Shown here: one piece after another, positions 8,748 through 16,382 of the stretch
Position numbering within the stretch: position 1 is the first letter of the stretch
Layout: the number at the start of each line of letters is the position of its first letter
NCBI RefSeq assembly: GCF_000737065.1
Contig: NZ_AQRC01000005.1
Location: forward strand, 124,001 to 188,000
Source of the DNA: Thioclava atlantica
Lineage (GTDB): Bacteria; Pseudomonadota; Alphaproteobacteria; Rhodobacterales; Rhodobacteraceae
Direction: 5' to 3'
DNA: 64,000 nt
Notes under the pieces: generated by a model
Database searches by the model: none
The model's input: the letters and a program-made list of their open reading frames with translations, nothing else
Told to the model about the DNA's origin: nothing
Made by a program: the position numbers and the translations under genes

Positions 8748-9706
8748 TGAGCGAACCGATCACGCTGCTCGCCGATATCGGCGGCACCAATACCCGTGTG
8801 GCTCTGGCCGACGGCACCCGCCTGCGGCATGGCTCGATCCGCCGTTTCGCCAACAAGGGGCGCGGCTCGCTCGAGGAGATCCTCGCCGATTACATCGCCG
8901 CGGAAGGCTGCGGATCGCTCGCGGGGGCCTGTGTCGCCGCGGCCGGTCCGGTCCGCGACGGTCGCGCCGAGATGACCAATCTCGCCTGGGTCATCGAGGC
9001 GGAGAATGTCGCGCGGGTCAGCAATGCCGCCCGGGTCTACGTGCTCAACGACCTGCAGGCGCAGGGACACGCGCTCGGCCATCTGGCCGAGAACGCGGTG
9101 CGCCCGATCCTGCCCGGCGAGCCTGCCCGCCCGGACTCGGCCCGCCTCGTGATCGGGATCGGGACCGGCTTCAACGCCGCGCCGGTGCATGAAGGCCCCG
9201 GCGGTCGCGTCGTGCCGCCTTCGGAGGCCGGCCACACCACCCTTCCCTGCATCACCGCGGAGGATTTCGCGCTCAAATCCTATCTCGAGGAGAAACATGC
9301 CTTCGCCAGTGTCGAGCATGTCGTCTCTGGGCGCGGGATGGAGCGCCTCTATGCCTATCTCGCGGGCCATGAGGAGGCCACCGTGACCGGGGCCCAGATC
9401 CTCGCCAAGATCGAAGCGGGCGATGCCACCGCGCACGCCGCCGGCCAGCGCTTCGTCGAGATGCTGGGCCGTGTGGTGGGCGATCTCGCCCTCACGCATC
9501 TTCCCTTCGGCGGCATCTTCCTGATCGGCGGCGCGGCGCGGGCCGTCGTCCCGTGGTTCGAGGAGTTCGGCTTTGCCGAGGCGATGCGTGCCAAGGGCCG
9601 GTTCTCGGATTTCCTGCGCGCCTTCCCGGTTTCGGTGATCGAGGATGATTATGCCGCCCTGCAGGGCTGCGCCGCTTTCCTGAATTCGCGTCTCGCGGCG
9701 CAATAA
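8747..9706 (+). CDS. glk: Glucokinase
   Basis: A 319-residue ROK-independent (Glk family) glucokinase that phosphorylates glucose to glucose 6-phosphate with ATP. The phosphate-binding motif LLADIGGTNTRVAL opens the protein, GIGTGFN and PSEAGHTTLP follow near residues 136-165, and a GGAA motif near residue 268. The ATG at 8747 shares a base with the GH1 stop (TGATG), indicating translational coupling. It completes the route from imported glucoside to glucose 6-phosphate. Another ATG 9 codons upstream is inside the previous gene and unlikely. Confidence 0.93.
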   Translation: MSEPITLLADIGGTNTRVALADGTRLRHGSIRRFANKGRGSLEEILADYIAAEGCGSLAGACVAAAGPVRDGRAEMTNLAWVIEAENVARVSNAARVYVLNDLQAQGHALGHLAENAVRPILPGEPARPDSARLVIGIGTGFNAAPVHEGPGGRVVPPSEAGHTTLPCITAEDFALKSYLEEKHAFASVEHVVSGRGMERLYAYLAGHEEATVTGAQILAKIEAGDATAHAAGQRFVEMLGRVVGDLALTHLPFGGIFLIGGAARAVVPWFEEFGFAEAMRAKGRFSDFLRAFPVSVIEDDYAALQGCAAFLNSRLAAQ

Positions 9707-9750
9707 GGCGTTTCGCGTCAAGCCTATTTTAACGGCTGATCGGTAAGCCT

Positions 9751-9770
9751 CTTTCATCACCGTATGAAAG
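9751..9770. repeat. Short inverted repeat between glk and the che operon
   Basis: CTTTCAT and ATGAAAG, separated by 6 nt, form a 7-bp stem in the 111-bp gap before the STAS gene. No U-run follows, so it is a weak terminator candidate or a protein-binding site for che regulation; nothing else recognisable is seen in this gap. Confidence 0.35.
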
Positions 9771-9817
9771 GGGTTGCCGATGCGCACGCACCGTTCAGCT
9801 TTCATTGAGGTCCCCAG

Positions 9818-10102
9818 ATGACCGCGCTCGATCTGCCGGAGCGGATCGATCTGGCAGCCGTGGGCGCGTTGCAGGACGCACTTTCCCAGGCGCTGGCGGA
9901 GGGCGATCTCACACTCGATGCGTCGCAGGTGTCGCATCTGGGGGCGCTTGGCCTGCAGCTTCTCGTCTCCGCCGCGAAGACCGCGCGCGCACAGGACCGC
10001 AAATTCAGCATCACCCCCCGCTCCGAGGCATTCGACGAGGCGGTCTCGCGCCTCGGCGCGTCCCTCGACGATCTCGAACACCGCGAGGAAACAACCGCAT
10101 GA
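9818..10102 (+). CDS. STAS-domain protein of the chemotaxis operon (CheS-like)
   Basis: A 94-residue single STAS domain, with the helix-start motif SHLGALGLQLL near residues 43-53 where anti-sigma antagonists carry a phosphorylatable Ser; here the usual DSSG-type sequence is SHLGA. It is the first gene of the che operon and its last bases overlap the cheY start (ATGA). In Sinorhizobium meliloti a small protein of about this size encoded just before cheY1 (CheS) binds CheA and speeds CheY1 dephosphorylation. Position and size match; the functional equivalence is inference. An anti-sigma antagonist role is the main alternative. Confidence 0.85.
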   Translation: MTALDLPERIDLAAVGALQDALSQALAEGDLTLDASQVSHLGALGLQLLVSAAKTARAQDRKFSITPRSEAFDEAVSRLGASLDDLEHREETTA

Positions 10103-10458
10103 AGGTTCTTGCAGTCGATGACAGCCGAACGATCCGCGACATGCTGCGGCTCACCCTCAGCGGTGCGGGGATCGAGATCTACCTGGCCGAGGATGGTCAG
10201 CACGGGCTCGAGGTGCTCGAGGGAATCGCACCCGACGCGATCATCTCGGATATCAACATGCCGCGCCTCGACGGCTTCGGCTTCATCTCCGCGGTGCGCG
10301 AACAGGATCGCCATCGTGCGACGCCGATTCTCGTCCTCACCACCGAATCCGCGCCCGAACTCAAGGCGCGGGCCCGCGCCGCCGGGGCGACAGGCTGGAT
10401 CGTGAAGCCCTTCGATCCGGACAAGCTCGTCCGGGCGCTCAACATGGTTGCCGGCTGA
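10099..10458 (+). CDS. cheY: CheY response regulator (first copy)
   Basis: A 119-residue stand-alone receiver domain. The acidic pair Asp7-Asp8, phosphoacceptor Asp51 (IISDINMPRLDG), Thr81 and Lys103 of the KPF motif are all in place. It starts within the stop codon of the STAS gene (ATGA) and lies 11 bp before cheA. It should accept phosphate from CheA and either bind the flagellar motor or act as a phosphate sink; by analogy with Sinorhizobium, the copy next to cheA is the CheY1-type sink, but sequence alone does not settle this. Confidence 0.94.
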   Translation: MKVLAVDDSRTIRDMLRLTLSGAGIEIYLAEDGQHGLEVLEGIAPDAIISDINMPRLDGFGFISAVREQDRHRATPILVLTTESAPELKARARAAGATGWIVKPFDPDKLVRALNMVAG

Positions 10459-10469
10459 GGAGCCCTGTG

Positions 10470-12614
10470 ATGTCCGACCCGATGGCCGAAATCAAAGCCT
10501 CGTTCTTCGTCGAATGCGAGGAACTTCTCGAGAGCCTGCAGGATGCGCTCAACCTCATGGATGAGGGCGCGCATGACGACGAGACGATCAATATCGTCTT
10601 CCGCGCGGTTCACTCGATCAAGGGCGGTGCGGGCGCCTTTGGCCTCGATGCGCTCGTCGCCTTCGCGCATCGCTTCGAAACCGTGATGGACGAGGTGCGC
10701 TCGGGACGGCTCGCCGTCACGCCCGAGGCGCAGCGGCAGTTTTTTCACACCGCCGACCTGCTCGCCGACGAGGTCCATGCCGCCCGCGACGGCCTGCCCG
10801 AACCGGAGGCCGCGGAGGAGTGTCTGACCGAGCTCGAAACCCTGCTGGGCGTCCCGCCCGGGGGAGGTGCCGAGGAAGAAGAGGTGGACGATTTCGTGCC
10901 AATGGGGCTGTCCTTCGACCTCGACCTGCCCGACGTGGACGCGGCCGAAACGAACGGCCCAATCGAGATCCGGTTCTCTCCGCACGCCTCTCTCTACGCG
11001 GCCGGCAACGACCCCTACCATCTTCTCGGCGCATTGACCGAACTCGGAGCGCTGGACGTATCGGTCGATCTCTCCGCAATTCCCACTCTCGACGCGCTCG
11101 ACGCCGAGGCCGCGCTCTTGCATTGGACGTTGCGCCTCGAGGGTGAGACAGACGAGGCCGAGATCCGGGAAATCTTCGAATTCGTCGAGGATCTCTGCAC
11201 CCTCGAGATCGCCCATCCCGACGTGATGGATCCGCCGGATCTCGGCGAACTGCCCGCTGTCGAAAGCGATCCCCTCCTCGCACCCACCCCGCCCCCGCCT
11301 CCCGAGCCTGCAAGGACCGAGGCGCCTCCTCCGGAACCCGCCGGTAGCGAGACCAAGGAAAAAAGCACGCCTGCCGCACCCGCAGCTCCTGCAGCAGCGC
11401 CGGCAGCCGAACCGGTCGCGACCGTCCGCGTCGATCTCGAACGCATCGATCGGCTGGTCAATCTCGTGGGTGAGTTGGTGATCAACCAGGCGATGCTCTC
11501 GCAATCCGTCTCGGAAGCCGGGCTGCCGCCGAACTCCCCCGTGATGACCGGGCTCGAAGCCTTCATGATGCTCACCCGCGACATCCAGGACAGCGTCATG
11601 ATGATCCGTGCGCAGCCGGTCAAACCGCTCTTCCAGCGTATGGCCAGGATTGTCCGCGAGGCCTCGTCGGCCATCGGAAAAGACGTGAAGCTGCGCTGCG
11701 AGGGAGAGGCGACGGAGGTCGACAAGACGGTCATCGAACGGCTCGCCGATCCGCTTACCCACATGATCCGAAACGCGGTCGATCACGGCCTCGAGATGCC
11801 GGATGCGCGCACCGCTGCCGGAAAACCCGCCGCCGGGGTGATCACGCTCTCTGCGCAACACCGCTCCGGCCGGGTCGTGATCGAGGTTAGCGACGACGGC
11901 GGAGGCATCAACCGCGAAAAGGTTCTCGCACGCGCGGTCGAGCGAGGCCTCGTCCCTGCCGAAGCCACGCTTTCCGATAGCGAGATCGACAACCTTCTGT
12001 TTCTGCCTGGCTTCTCCACGGCCGATCAGGTTTCCGCCCTATCCGGCCGCGGGGTCGGCATGGATGTCGTCAGAAGCGCAATCCAGTCCTTGGGCGGGCG
12101 TATCTCGATCAGTTCCGAGATCGGTGTAGGCACGTGCTTTTCGGTATCGCTGCCGCTCACCCTCGCGGTCCTCGACGGAATGGTGGTCAAAGTCGCCGAC
12201 GAGACCCTCGTCGTCCCCCTCTCCTCGATCCAGGAGACCGCAACCCTCGCTGCGGACGACATCCGCCCGCTGGGCCCGGAAACGCATGTCATCCAGCTCC
12301 GCGGAGCCTTCGTGCCGCTCTACGACCTCGGGTCGGAACTCGGCTATCGGAGCCCGCAACCCTCCTACGAGGGGGGTATCGTTCTCCTGACGGCGCAGGA
12401 GACAGGCGAAAGATCAGCGCTGCTCGTCGACTCGATCATTGAGCAGCGGCAAGTCGTTATCAAAGGGCTCCAGCGTTCCTATGCCCAGATCCCCGGCGTC
12501 GCCGCCGCGACGATCCTCGGAGACGGTCAAATCGCGCTCATCCTCGATCCCGCCGATCTAGTTCAAACTGCCACGGGCCGCACGCGGCCTCCCCAAATCT
12601 CGTTAGCAGGCTGA
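10470..12614 (+). CDS. cheA: Chemotaxis histidine kinase CheA
   Basis: A 714-residue CheA. The N-terminal HPt domain has His48 (VHSIKGGAGAF); a CheY-binding type region and a Pro/Ala-rich linker (about residues 265-315) follow, then the dimerisation helix pair (NLVGELVINQAMLSQ), the ATPase domain with N-box HMIRNAVDHGLE, G1 SDDGGG and G2 GRGVGMD, and a C-terminal CheW-like domain. It phosphorylates the two CheY proteins and CheB in response to receptors. I use the ATG at 10470, spaced 7 nt from GGAG; a GTG one codon earlier is also possible. Confidence 0.97.
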   Translation: MSDPMAEIKASFFVECEELLESLQDALNLMDEGAHDDETINIVFRAVHSIKGGAGAFGLDALVAFAHRFETVMDEVRSGRLAVTPEAQRQFFHTADLLADEVHAARDGLPEPEAAEECLTELETLLGVPPGGGAEEEEVDDFVPMGLSFDLDLPDVDAAETNGPIEIRFSPHASLYAAGNDPYHLLGALTELGALDVSVDLSAIPTLDALDAEAALLHWTLRLEGETDEAEIREIFEFVEDLCTLEIAHPDVMDPPDLGELPAVESDPLLAPTPPPPPEPARTEAPPPEPAGSETKEKSTPAAPAAPAAAPAAEPVATVRVDLERIDRLVNLVGELVINQAMLSQSVSEAGLPPNSPVMTGLEAFMMLTRDIQDSVMMIRAQPVKPLFQRMARIVREASSAIGKDVKLRCEGEATEVDKTVIERLADPLTHMIRNAVDHGLEMPDARTAAGKPAAGVITLSAQHRSGRVVIEVSDDGGGINREKVLARAVERGLVPAEATLSDSEIDNLLFLPGFSTADQVSALSGRGVGMDVVRSAIQSLGGRISISSEIGVGTCFSVSLPLTLAVLDGMVVKVADETLVVPLSSIQETATLAADDIRPLGPETHVIQLRGAFVPLYDLGSELGYRSPQPSYEGGIVLLTAQETGERSALLVDSIIEQRQVVIKGLQRSYAQIPGVAAATILGDGQIALILDPADLVQTATGRTRPPQISLAG

Positions 12615-12617
12615 CCC

Positions 12618-13085
12618 ATGACCAACGATAGTGCCCAGAACCCTTCCGACGAAATCGAACTCCTTTCTTTCCGCCTGGGGGAAGAGGAATACAGTCTCGA
12701 TATCATGTCAGTCCGTGAAATCCGCGGATGGACGCGTGCGACCCCCCTGCCCCATGCACCCGATCATGTACGCGGCGTTATTAACCTGCGCGGAACCGTC
12801 CTTCCCGTCGTCGATCTTTCCGTGCGGCTCGGGATGCCTCCTGTGGCCGGCGACGCGCGAAACGTCATCATCGTGGTCCAGACCGGGGCGCAGACAGCGG
12901 GGCTGCTCGTCGACGCCGTTTCCGACATCTTCGCACTTCCCTGCTCCGAGCTTCAAATCCCGCCGGAGCTGTCGGCAGATGTCGCACGGCGATACGTCTC
13001 TGCCCTCACGATCGTCGAAGGCCGGATGATCAAGGTTCTCGATCTCGCGACCGTCCTTCCTGAAAATTCGGCAGAAGCTGCATGA
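12618..13085 (+). CDS. cheW: CheW coupling protein
   Basis: A 155-residue CheW that links CheA to chemoreceptors at the membrane. The hallmark segment REIRGW with ATPLPHAPDHVRGVINLRGTVLPVVDL (about residues 34-65) is intact, as is the C-terminal VSDIFALP region. It begins 3 bp after cheA and its stop overlaps the cheR start. No unusual features. Confidence 0.96.
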   Translation: MTNDSAQNPSDEIELLSFRLGEEEYSLDIMSVREIRGWTRATPLPHAPDHVRGVINLRGTVLPVVDLSVRLGMPPVAGDARNVIIVVQTGAQTAGLLVDAVSDIFALPCSELQIPPELSADVARRYVSALTIVEGRMIKVLDLATVLPENSAEAA

Positions 13086-13957
13086 ATGCTCCCGCCCCAA
13101 AAGATGAGCGGATCACGCTCTCCGCAGAAGAATTCGACGCCCTCGCGGCTATCGTGCACGAGGTGAGCGGCATCGTGGTTTCCGCCGGAAAAAGCTCCAT
13201 GGTGCATAGCCGGCTCTGGAAACGCCTGCGCGCGCTCGGAAAGTCCGACTATTCGAGCTATATCGCGCATCTTCGATCACCCGAAGGGGTGGAGGAGAGG
13301 CGACACCTGGTATCGGCGCTGACGACCAACGTCACAGGCTTCTTTCGGGAAAATCACCACTTCGAAACCCTCCGAGACCAGGTCCTTCCTCCCCTTCTGG
13401 CCCGCGCCCGGGCGGGGGGTCGCGTGCGTCTGTGGTCGGCCGGGTGCTCCACCGGAGCAGAGGCATACTCGATGGCGATCACGATTGCGCAAACAGCACC
13501 TGACTTCGCGAACTACGACATCCGCATATTGGCGACCGATATAGATCCCCTCATGGTTGCGCATGGCAAGGAGGCCCGGTTCGATCTGAATGCGGTGGCC
13601 GGCCTTTCGGAAGACTTGCGCACGCAATTCCTCATCCCGGCCGAGAACGACTTCCAGATCATACCTGCATTGCGTTCGCTGGTGCAATTTCGGGAGCTGA
13701 ACCTCCATGACGCGTGGCCGATGTCCGGCGGGTTCGACGTGATCTTCTGCCGCAATGTGGTGATATATTTCACTCCCGAGGCGCGCATGCGGCTCTGGAC
13801 TCGTTTCGAGAGCAAGCTGGCGCCCGGCGGCTGGATGTTCATGGGCCATTCCGAACGAATTCCGGATCTTACCCAAACCCGGCTAGATCCGGCCGGCATA
13901 ACGGCATACCGGCTTCGCGCCGAGGATGCGGCAACGAAAGCGACCCAATGTCTCTGA
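13082..13957 (+). CDS. cheR: Chemoreceptor methyltransferase CheR
   Basis: A 291-residue SAM-dependent methyltransferase that methylates glutamates of chemoreceptors for adaptation. It has the N-terminal helical domain (residues 15-85) and the catalytic domain with the SAM site RLWSAGCSTGAEAYS near residue 118 and the FCRNVVIYF motif near residue 221. The start overlaps cheW (ATGA) and the 3' end overlaps the second cheY by 10 bp. A receptor with a possible CheR tether (C-terminal WDEF) is encoded nearby at 16383-19460. Confidence 0.96.
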   Translation: MNAPAPKDERITLSAEEFDALAAIVHEVSGIVVSAGKSSMVHSRLWKRLRALGKSDYSSYIAHLRSPEGVEERRHLVSALTTNVTGFFRENHHFETLRDQVLPPLLARARAGGRVRLWSAGCSTGAEAYSMAITIAQTAPDFANYDIRILATDIDPLMVAHGKEARFDLNAVAGLSEDLRTQFLIPAENDFQIIPALRSLVQFRELNLHDAWPMSGGFDVIFCRNVVIYFTPEARMRLWTRFESKLAPGGWMFMGHSERIPDLTQTRLDPAGITAYRLRAEDAATKATQCL

Positions 13958-14334
13958 GAGATCAATTACGAGTTCTCGTTGTGGACGACATGTCCACAAG
14001 TCGCGGCCTGATCATGCAGGCGCTCGATGGCTTCGGCATCAGGCAGGTGGGCTACGCTGTCGACGGCCCAGGTGCACTGGAAATCATGAACAAAGCGCCC
14101 GTGCATCTCGTGATTTCGGATTTCAACATGCCGGGGATGGATGGCCTGCAGCTCTTGCATGCGATGCGCGCCCATCCGCGCGCCAAAAGCTCTGGTTTCA
14201 TCCTCATAACAGGTCGGGCGGATCGGGAAATCATCGAAACTGGGCGACGGTTGGGAATGAACAATTTCATCAAGAAGCCGTTCGCGCCCCAAGATCTGAA
14301 AGCGTGCATCGAAGCTGTCGTGGGCCGTCTCTGA
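13948..14334 (+). CDS. cheY: CheY response regulator (second copy)
   Basis: A 128-residue receiver with Asp13-Asp14, phosphoacceptor Asp58 (VISDFNMPGMDG), Thr87-type position (LITGRAD) and Lys110 (KKPF). Its start lies 10 bp inside cheR, and it ends in overlap with a 129-residue protein bearing a CheZ-like motif. The DFNMPGMDG active-site sequence is close to that of motor-binding CheY proteins, so I infer that this copy is the output regulator and the copy next to cheA is the sink; this needs biochemical proof. Confidence 0.94.
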   Translation: MSLRDQLRVLVVDDMSTSRGLIMQALDGFGIRQVGYAVDGPGALEIMNKAPVHLVISDFNMPGMDGLQLLHAMRAHPRAKSSGFILITGRADREIIETGRRLGMNNFIKKPFAPQDLKACIEAVVGRL

Positions 14335-14723
14335 TGTCCGGAGAAGCAAGAAATCTCGCAGAAGACCCGAAGGTCCGGGAAATCGTGGTCTCGCTTCTCC
14401 TCGAGCGGATCGGCAACGAAATTCAAGGCCTGGCGCGCCTCTCGATTTCGATCGAGCGGGCGCTGTCGGAAATTGACCTTCATCCCTCCTTGCCTGCAGA
14501 AACGGTCCGCGATCTCCAGACGATCGACCGGATCACCCAGACCCTGCGCGATCTCGGCCGCCTAGTGCCCGCCATCGCTTTCGTTCTGCCTGATCATCTC
14601 GGCTTTCCGCAGACAGAACTCATCTCGCAACTACGACTCGCGGAGCTAATCGAGCGTCTCGACCCTGAGATCCCTATCTGCACGCTCCACCGCGAAGACG
14701 ATGGCGAAGTCGCGTGGTTCTAG
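14334..14723 (+). CDS. Small che-operon protein with CheZ-type DxxxQ motif, possible CheT-like phosphatase
   Basis: A 129-residue, largely helical protein with no family I can name firmly. It starts on the last base of the second cheY stop (TGATG), so the two are coupled. Residues 61-74 (LQTIDRITQTLRDL) contain Asp65-x3-Gln69, the arrangement of catalytic Asp and Gln in CheZ (QDLTGQ) and in the Sinorhizobium phosphatase CheT, which is also a small protein encoded late in the che operon. This suggests a phosphatase for one CheY. The rest of the chain (DPKVREIVVSLLLERIGNEI) looks like a second helix of a bundle. The role is inference from motif and position; no other CheZ, CheC or CheX is present in the cluster. 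Confidence 0.82.
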   Translation: MSGEARNLAEDPKVREIVVSLLLERIGNEIQGLARLSISIERALSEIDLHPSLPAETVRDLQTIDRITQTLRDLGRLVPAIAFVLPDHLGFPQTELISQLRLAELIERLDPEIPICTLHREDDGEVAWF

Positions 14724-14745
14724 ACCCATCGTAAGGAGCGGGTCT
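14722..14745. terminator. Hairpin between convergent che operons
   Basis: AGACCC (14722-14727) and GGGTCT (14740-14745) can pair in both directions in the 38-bp gap between the small che protein and cheD. There is no U-run, so it is a weak candidate. Confidence 0.3.
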
Positions 14746-14761
14746 CGTATCGCTCTCAAGA

Positions 14762-15286
14762 TCAGAAGAGTTCGATTTCGTTTTCTTTCGGCGGCGCGAC
14801 CTCTCTTACGATAACGTCGCCTGCCTCGCGAATGAATTTTTGACGCGCGAACCCTGTTTCCGGCTGGAACTCCACACGGCGTGCCTGTGTTCCCCCGAGA
14901 CTGCGCCCGACGCAAGGTATCCCTTCCGCGGCCAAAAATGCTTCGGCGAATTGCGCGTTTTCCTGACCGATATCCGACAAACCAGCGATCATCCGCGCAC
15001 CCCCGAACAGCTTTGCCTGAAAAGAATCTCGCTGCGCGCCGGATTTGACTAACGCATTGATCAACAACTCCATGGCATTCACGCCGAAACGCGCGGCTCG
15101 GGTCGCGCCGCTGCTCTCTGGAAGCAGGAAATGGTTCATGCCGCCGACACGAGCGTCTGGATCAAAAAGGCAACAGGCGACGCAGGAGCCGAGTATGGTC
15201 GAGATCATGCGCGGGTCGGCGCTACCGCCGACCGAAAATTCGCCCTGAGTGATGTGGATCATACGGTGGCGGAGAGTTTCTGTCAT
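14762..15286 (-). CDS. cheD: Chemoreceptor glutamine deamidase CheD
   Basis: A 174-residue CheD that deamidates receptor glutamines. The catalytic Cys lies in STILGSCVACCLFDP (near residue 35), followed by GGMNHFLLPES with the catalytic His, and the conserved Thr/Ser region after it. The ATG at 15284-15286 overlaps the cheB stop (ATGA), which is why I prefer it over an ATG 17 codons upstream. It follows cheB on the strand opposite to the main che operon. In bacteria with CheC, CheD also binds that phosphatase, but no CheC is seen here. Confidence 0.94.
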   Translation of the reverse strand: MTETLRHRMIHITQGEFSVGGSADPRMISTILGSCVACCLFDPDARVGGMNHFLLPESSGATRAARFGVNAMELLINALVKSGAQRDSFQAKLFGGARMIAGLSDIGQENAQFAEAFLAAEGIPCVGRSLGGTQARRVEFQPETGFARQKFIREAGDVIVREVAPPKENEIELF

Positions 15287-16350
15287 TTCGCATCGCCTCG
15301 AAAATCGCGATCTCTGGACTCGCCACATGGTCCGCACAGGCGAAGAATTTCTCCGGCGACTTCATTCAGAGGAACGGCATTTTCAGCAGCACCGTTCTCG
15401 AGCACTGCACGAGGCATCCCGAAAACCACCGAAGTTGCGCGGTCCTGTGCGATGCAACGCGCACCGGCCTGACGCAATTTCAGCATCGCCTTCGCACCAT
15501 CGCGCCCCATCCCGGTCAGCATGACCGCGACGATTTTCTCCGCCAGGGGAAGCGCGGATTCGAAAAGAACTTCGACTGAAGGACAATGACCATTGACCTT
15601 TTCGCTATTGAGCAAGCGACATTGGGCCTCAGAAGCAGCGTTTACGGCGAGATGAGTTTGGCCGCCGGGCGCAAGAAAGATACGTCCGGGGGAAATGGTC
15701 TCCATATCCTCCGCAAGAGAAACCTGCGGCAGAACATTCTTGTGGAGCCTGCCCGCGAAATTCTCGAGAAAACTCGCAGGCATGTGCTGCGCAATGAGCG
15801 TTGGGGGAGCGTTCTCTGGAAAACCTGAAAGCACAGTCTCAAGCGCATCGACACCGCCTGTCGAGGAGCCGATGAGAACGATATTTCCATTCCAAGTGAA
15901 GCCCGCCGAAGGGGCGCTGGTTTTCTGCGCCCTCGGACCTTGCACCCGTGCCGACGCTGCGGCAACCAACAGCTCGGGCAATCGTTCAAAAGCATGTTGC
16001 AGGCCCCCACCGGTGGCCGGCTTGCCGATACAATCCACCGCGCCGAGCGACAGCGCCTTGACCGCAGCCCGCGATCCCGAGCGGGTTTCGCTCGATATCA
16101 TCACGACGGGGAGCGGGCGCAACCGCATCAGCTTTTCCAGGAACGTGATGCCATCCATGTGGGGCATCTCGACATCGAGCGTAAGAACGTCGGGAGACGT
16201 TTCCTTGATCAGACGACGCGCTTCATGTGCATCACGGGCCTCTCCCACCACTTCCAGGCGGCGATCGGTTTCGATGCGTTGCCGGATCAGCGTCCGCATG
16301 GTCGCGGAATCGTCGACAATCAACACTTTTTTCGGGCGAGTTATTTTCAT
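15283..16350 (-). CDS. cheB: Chemoreceptor methylesterase CheB
   Basis: A 355-residue two-domain response regulator. The receiver has Asp14-Asp15 and phosphoacceptor Asp59 (LTLDVEMPHMDG); the esterase domain carries the catalytic triad in GSSTGG (near residue 161), AQHMP (His189) and GMGRDG (near residue 283). It removes methyl groups from receptors when phosphorylated by CheA, countering CheR. It sits between the chemoreceptor gene and cheD on the minus strand. Confidence 0.96.
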   Translation of the reverse strand: MKITRPKKVLIVDDSATMRTLIRQRIETDRRLEVVGEARDAHEARRLIKETSPDVLTLDVEMPHMDGITFLEKLMRLRPLPVVMISSETRSGSRAAVKALSLGAVDCIGKPATGGGLQHAFERLPELLVAAASARVQGPRAQKTSAPSAGFTWNGNIVLIGSSTGGVDALETVLSGFPENAPPTLIAQHMPASFLENFAGRLHKNVLPQVSLAEDMETISPGRIFLAPGGQTHLAVNAASEAQCRLLNSEKVNGHCPSVEVLFESALPLAEKIVAVMLTGMGRDGAKAMLKLRQAGARCIAQDRATSVVFGMPRAVLENGAAENAVPLNEVAGEILRLCGPCGESRDRDFRGDAK

Positions 16351-16382
16351 CCCCTCAACGTCTCCGCTCGTTCACGTTCTGA

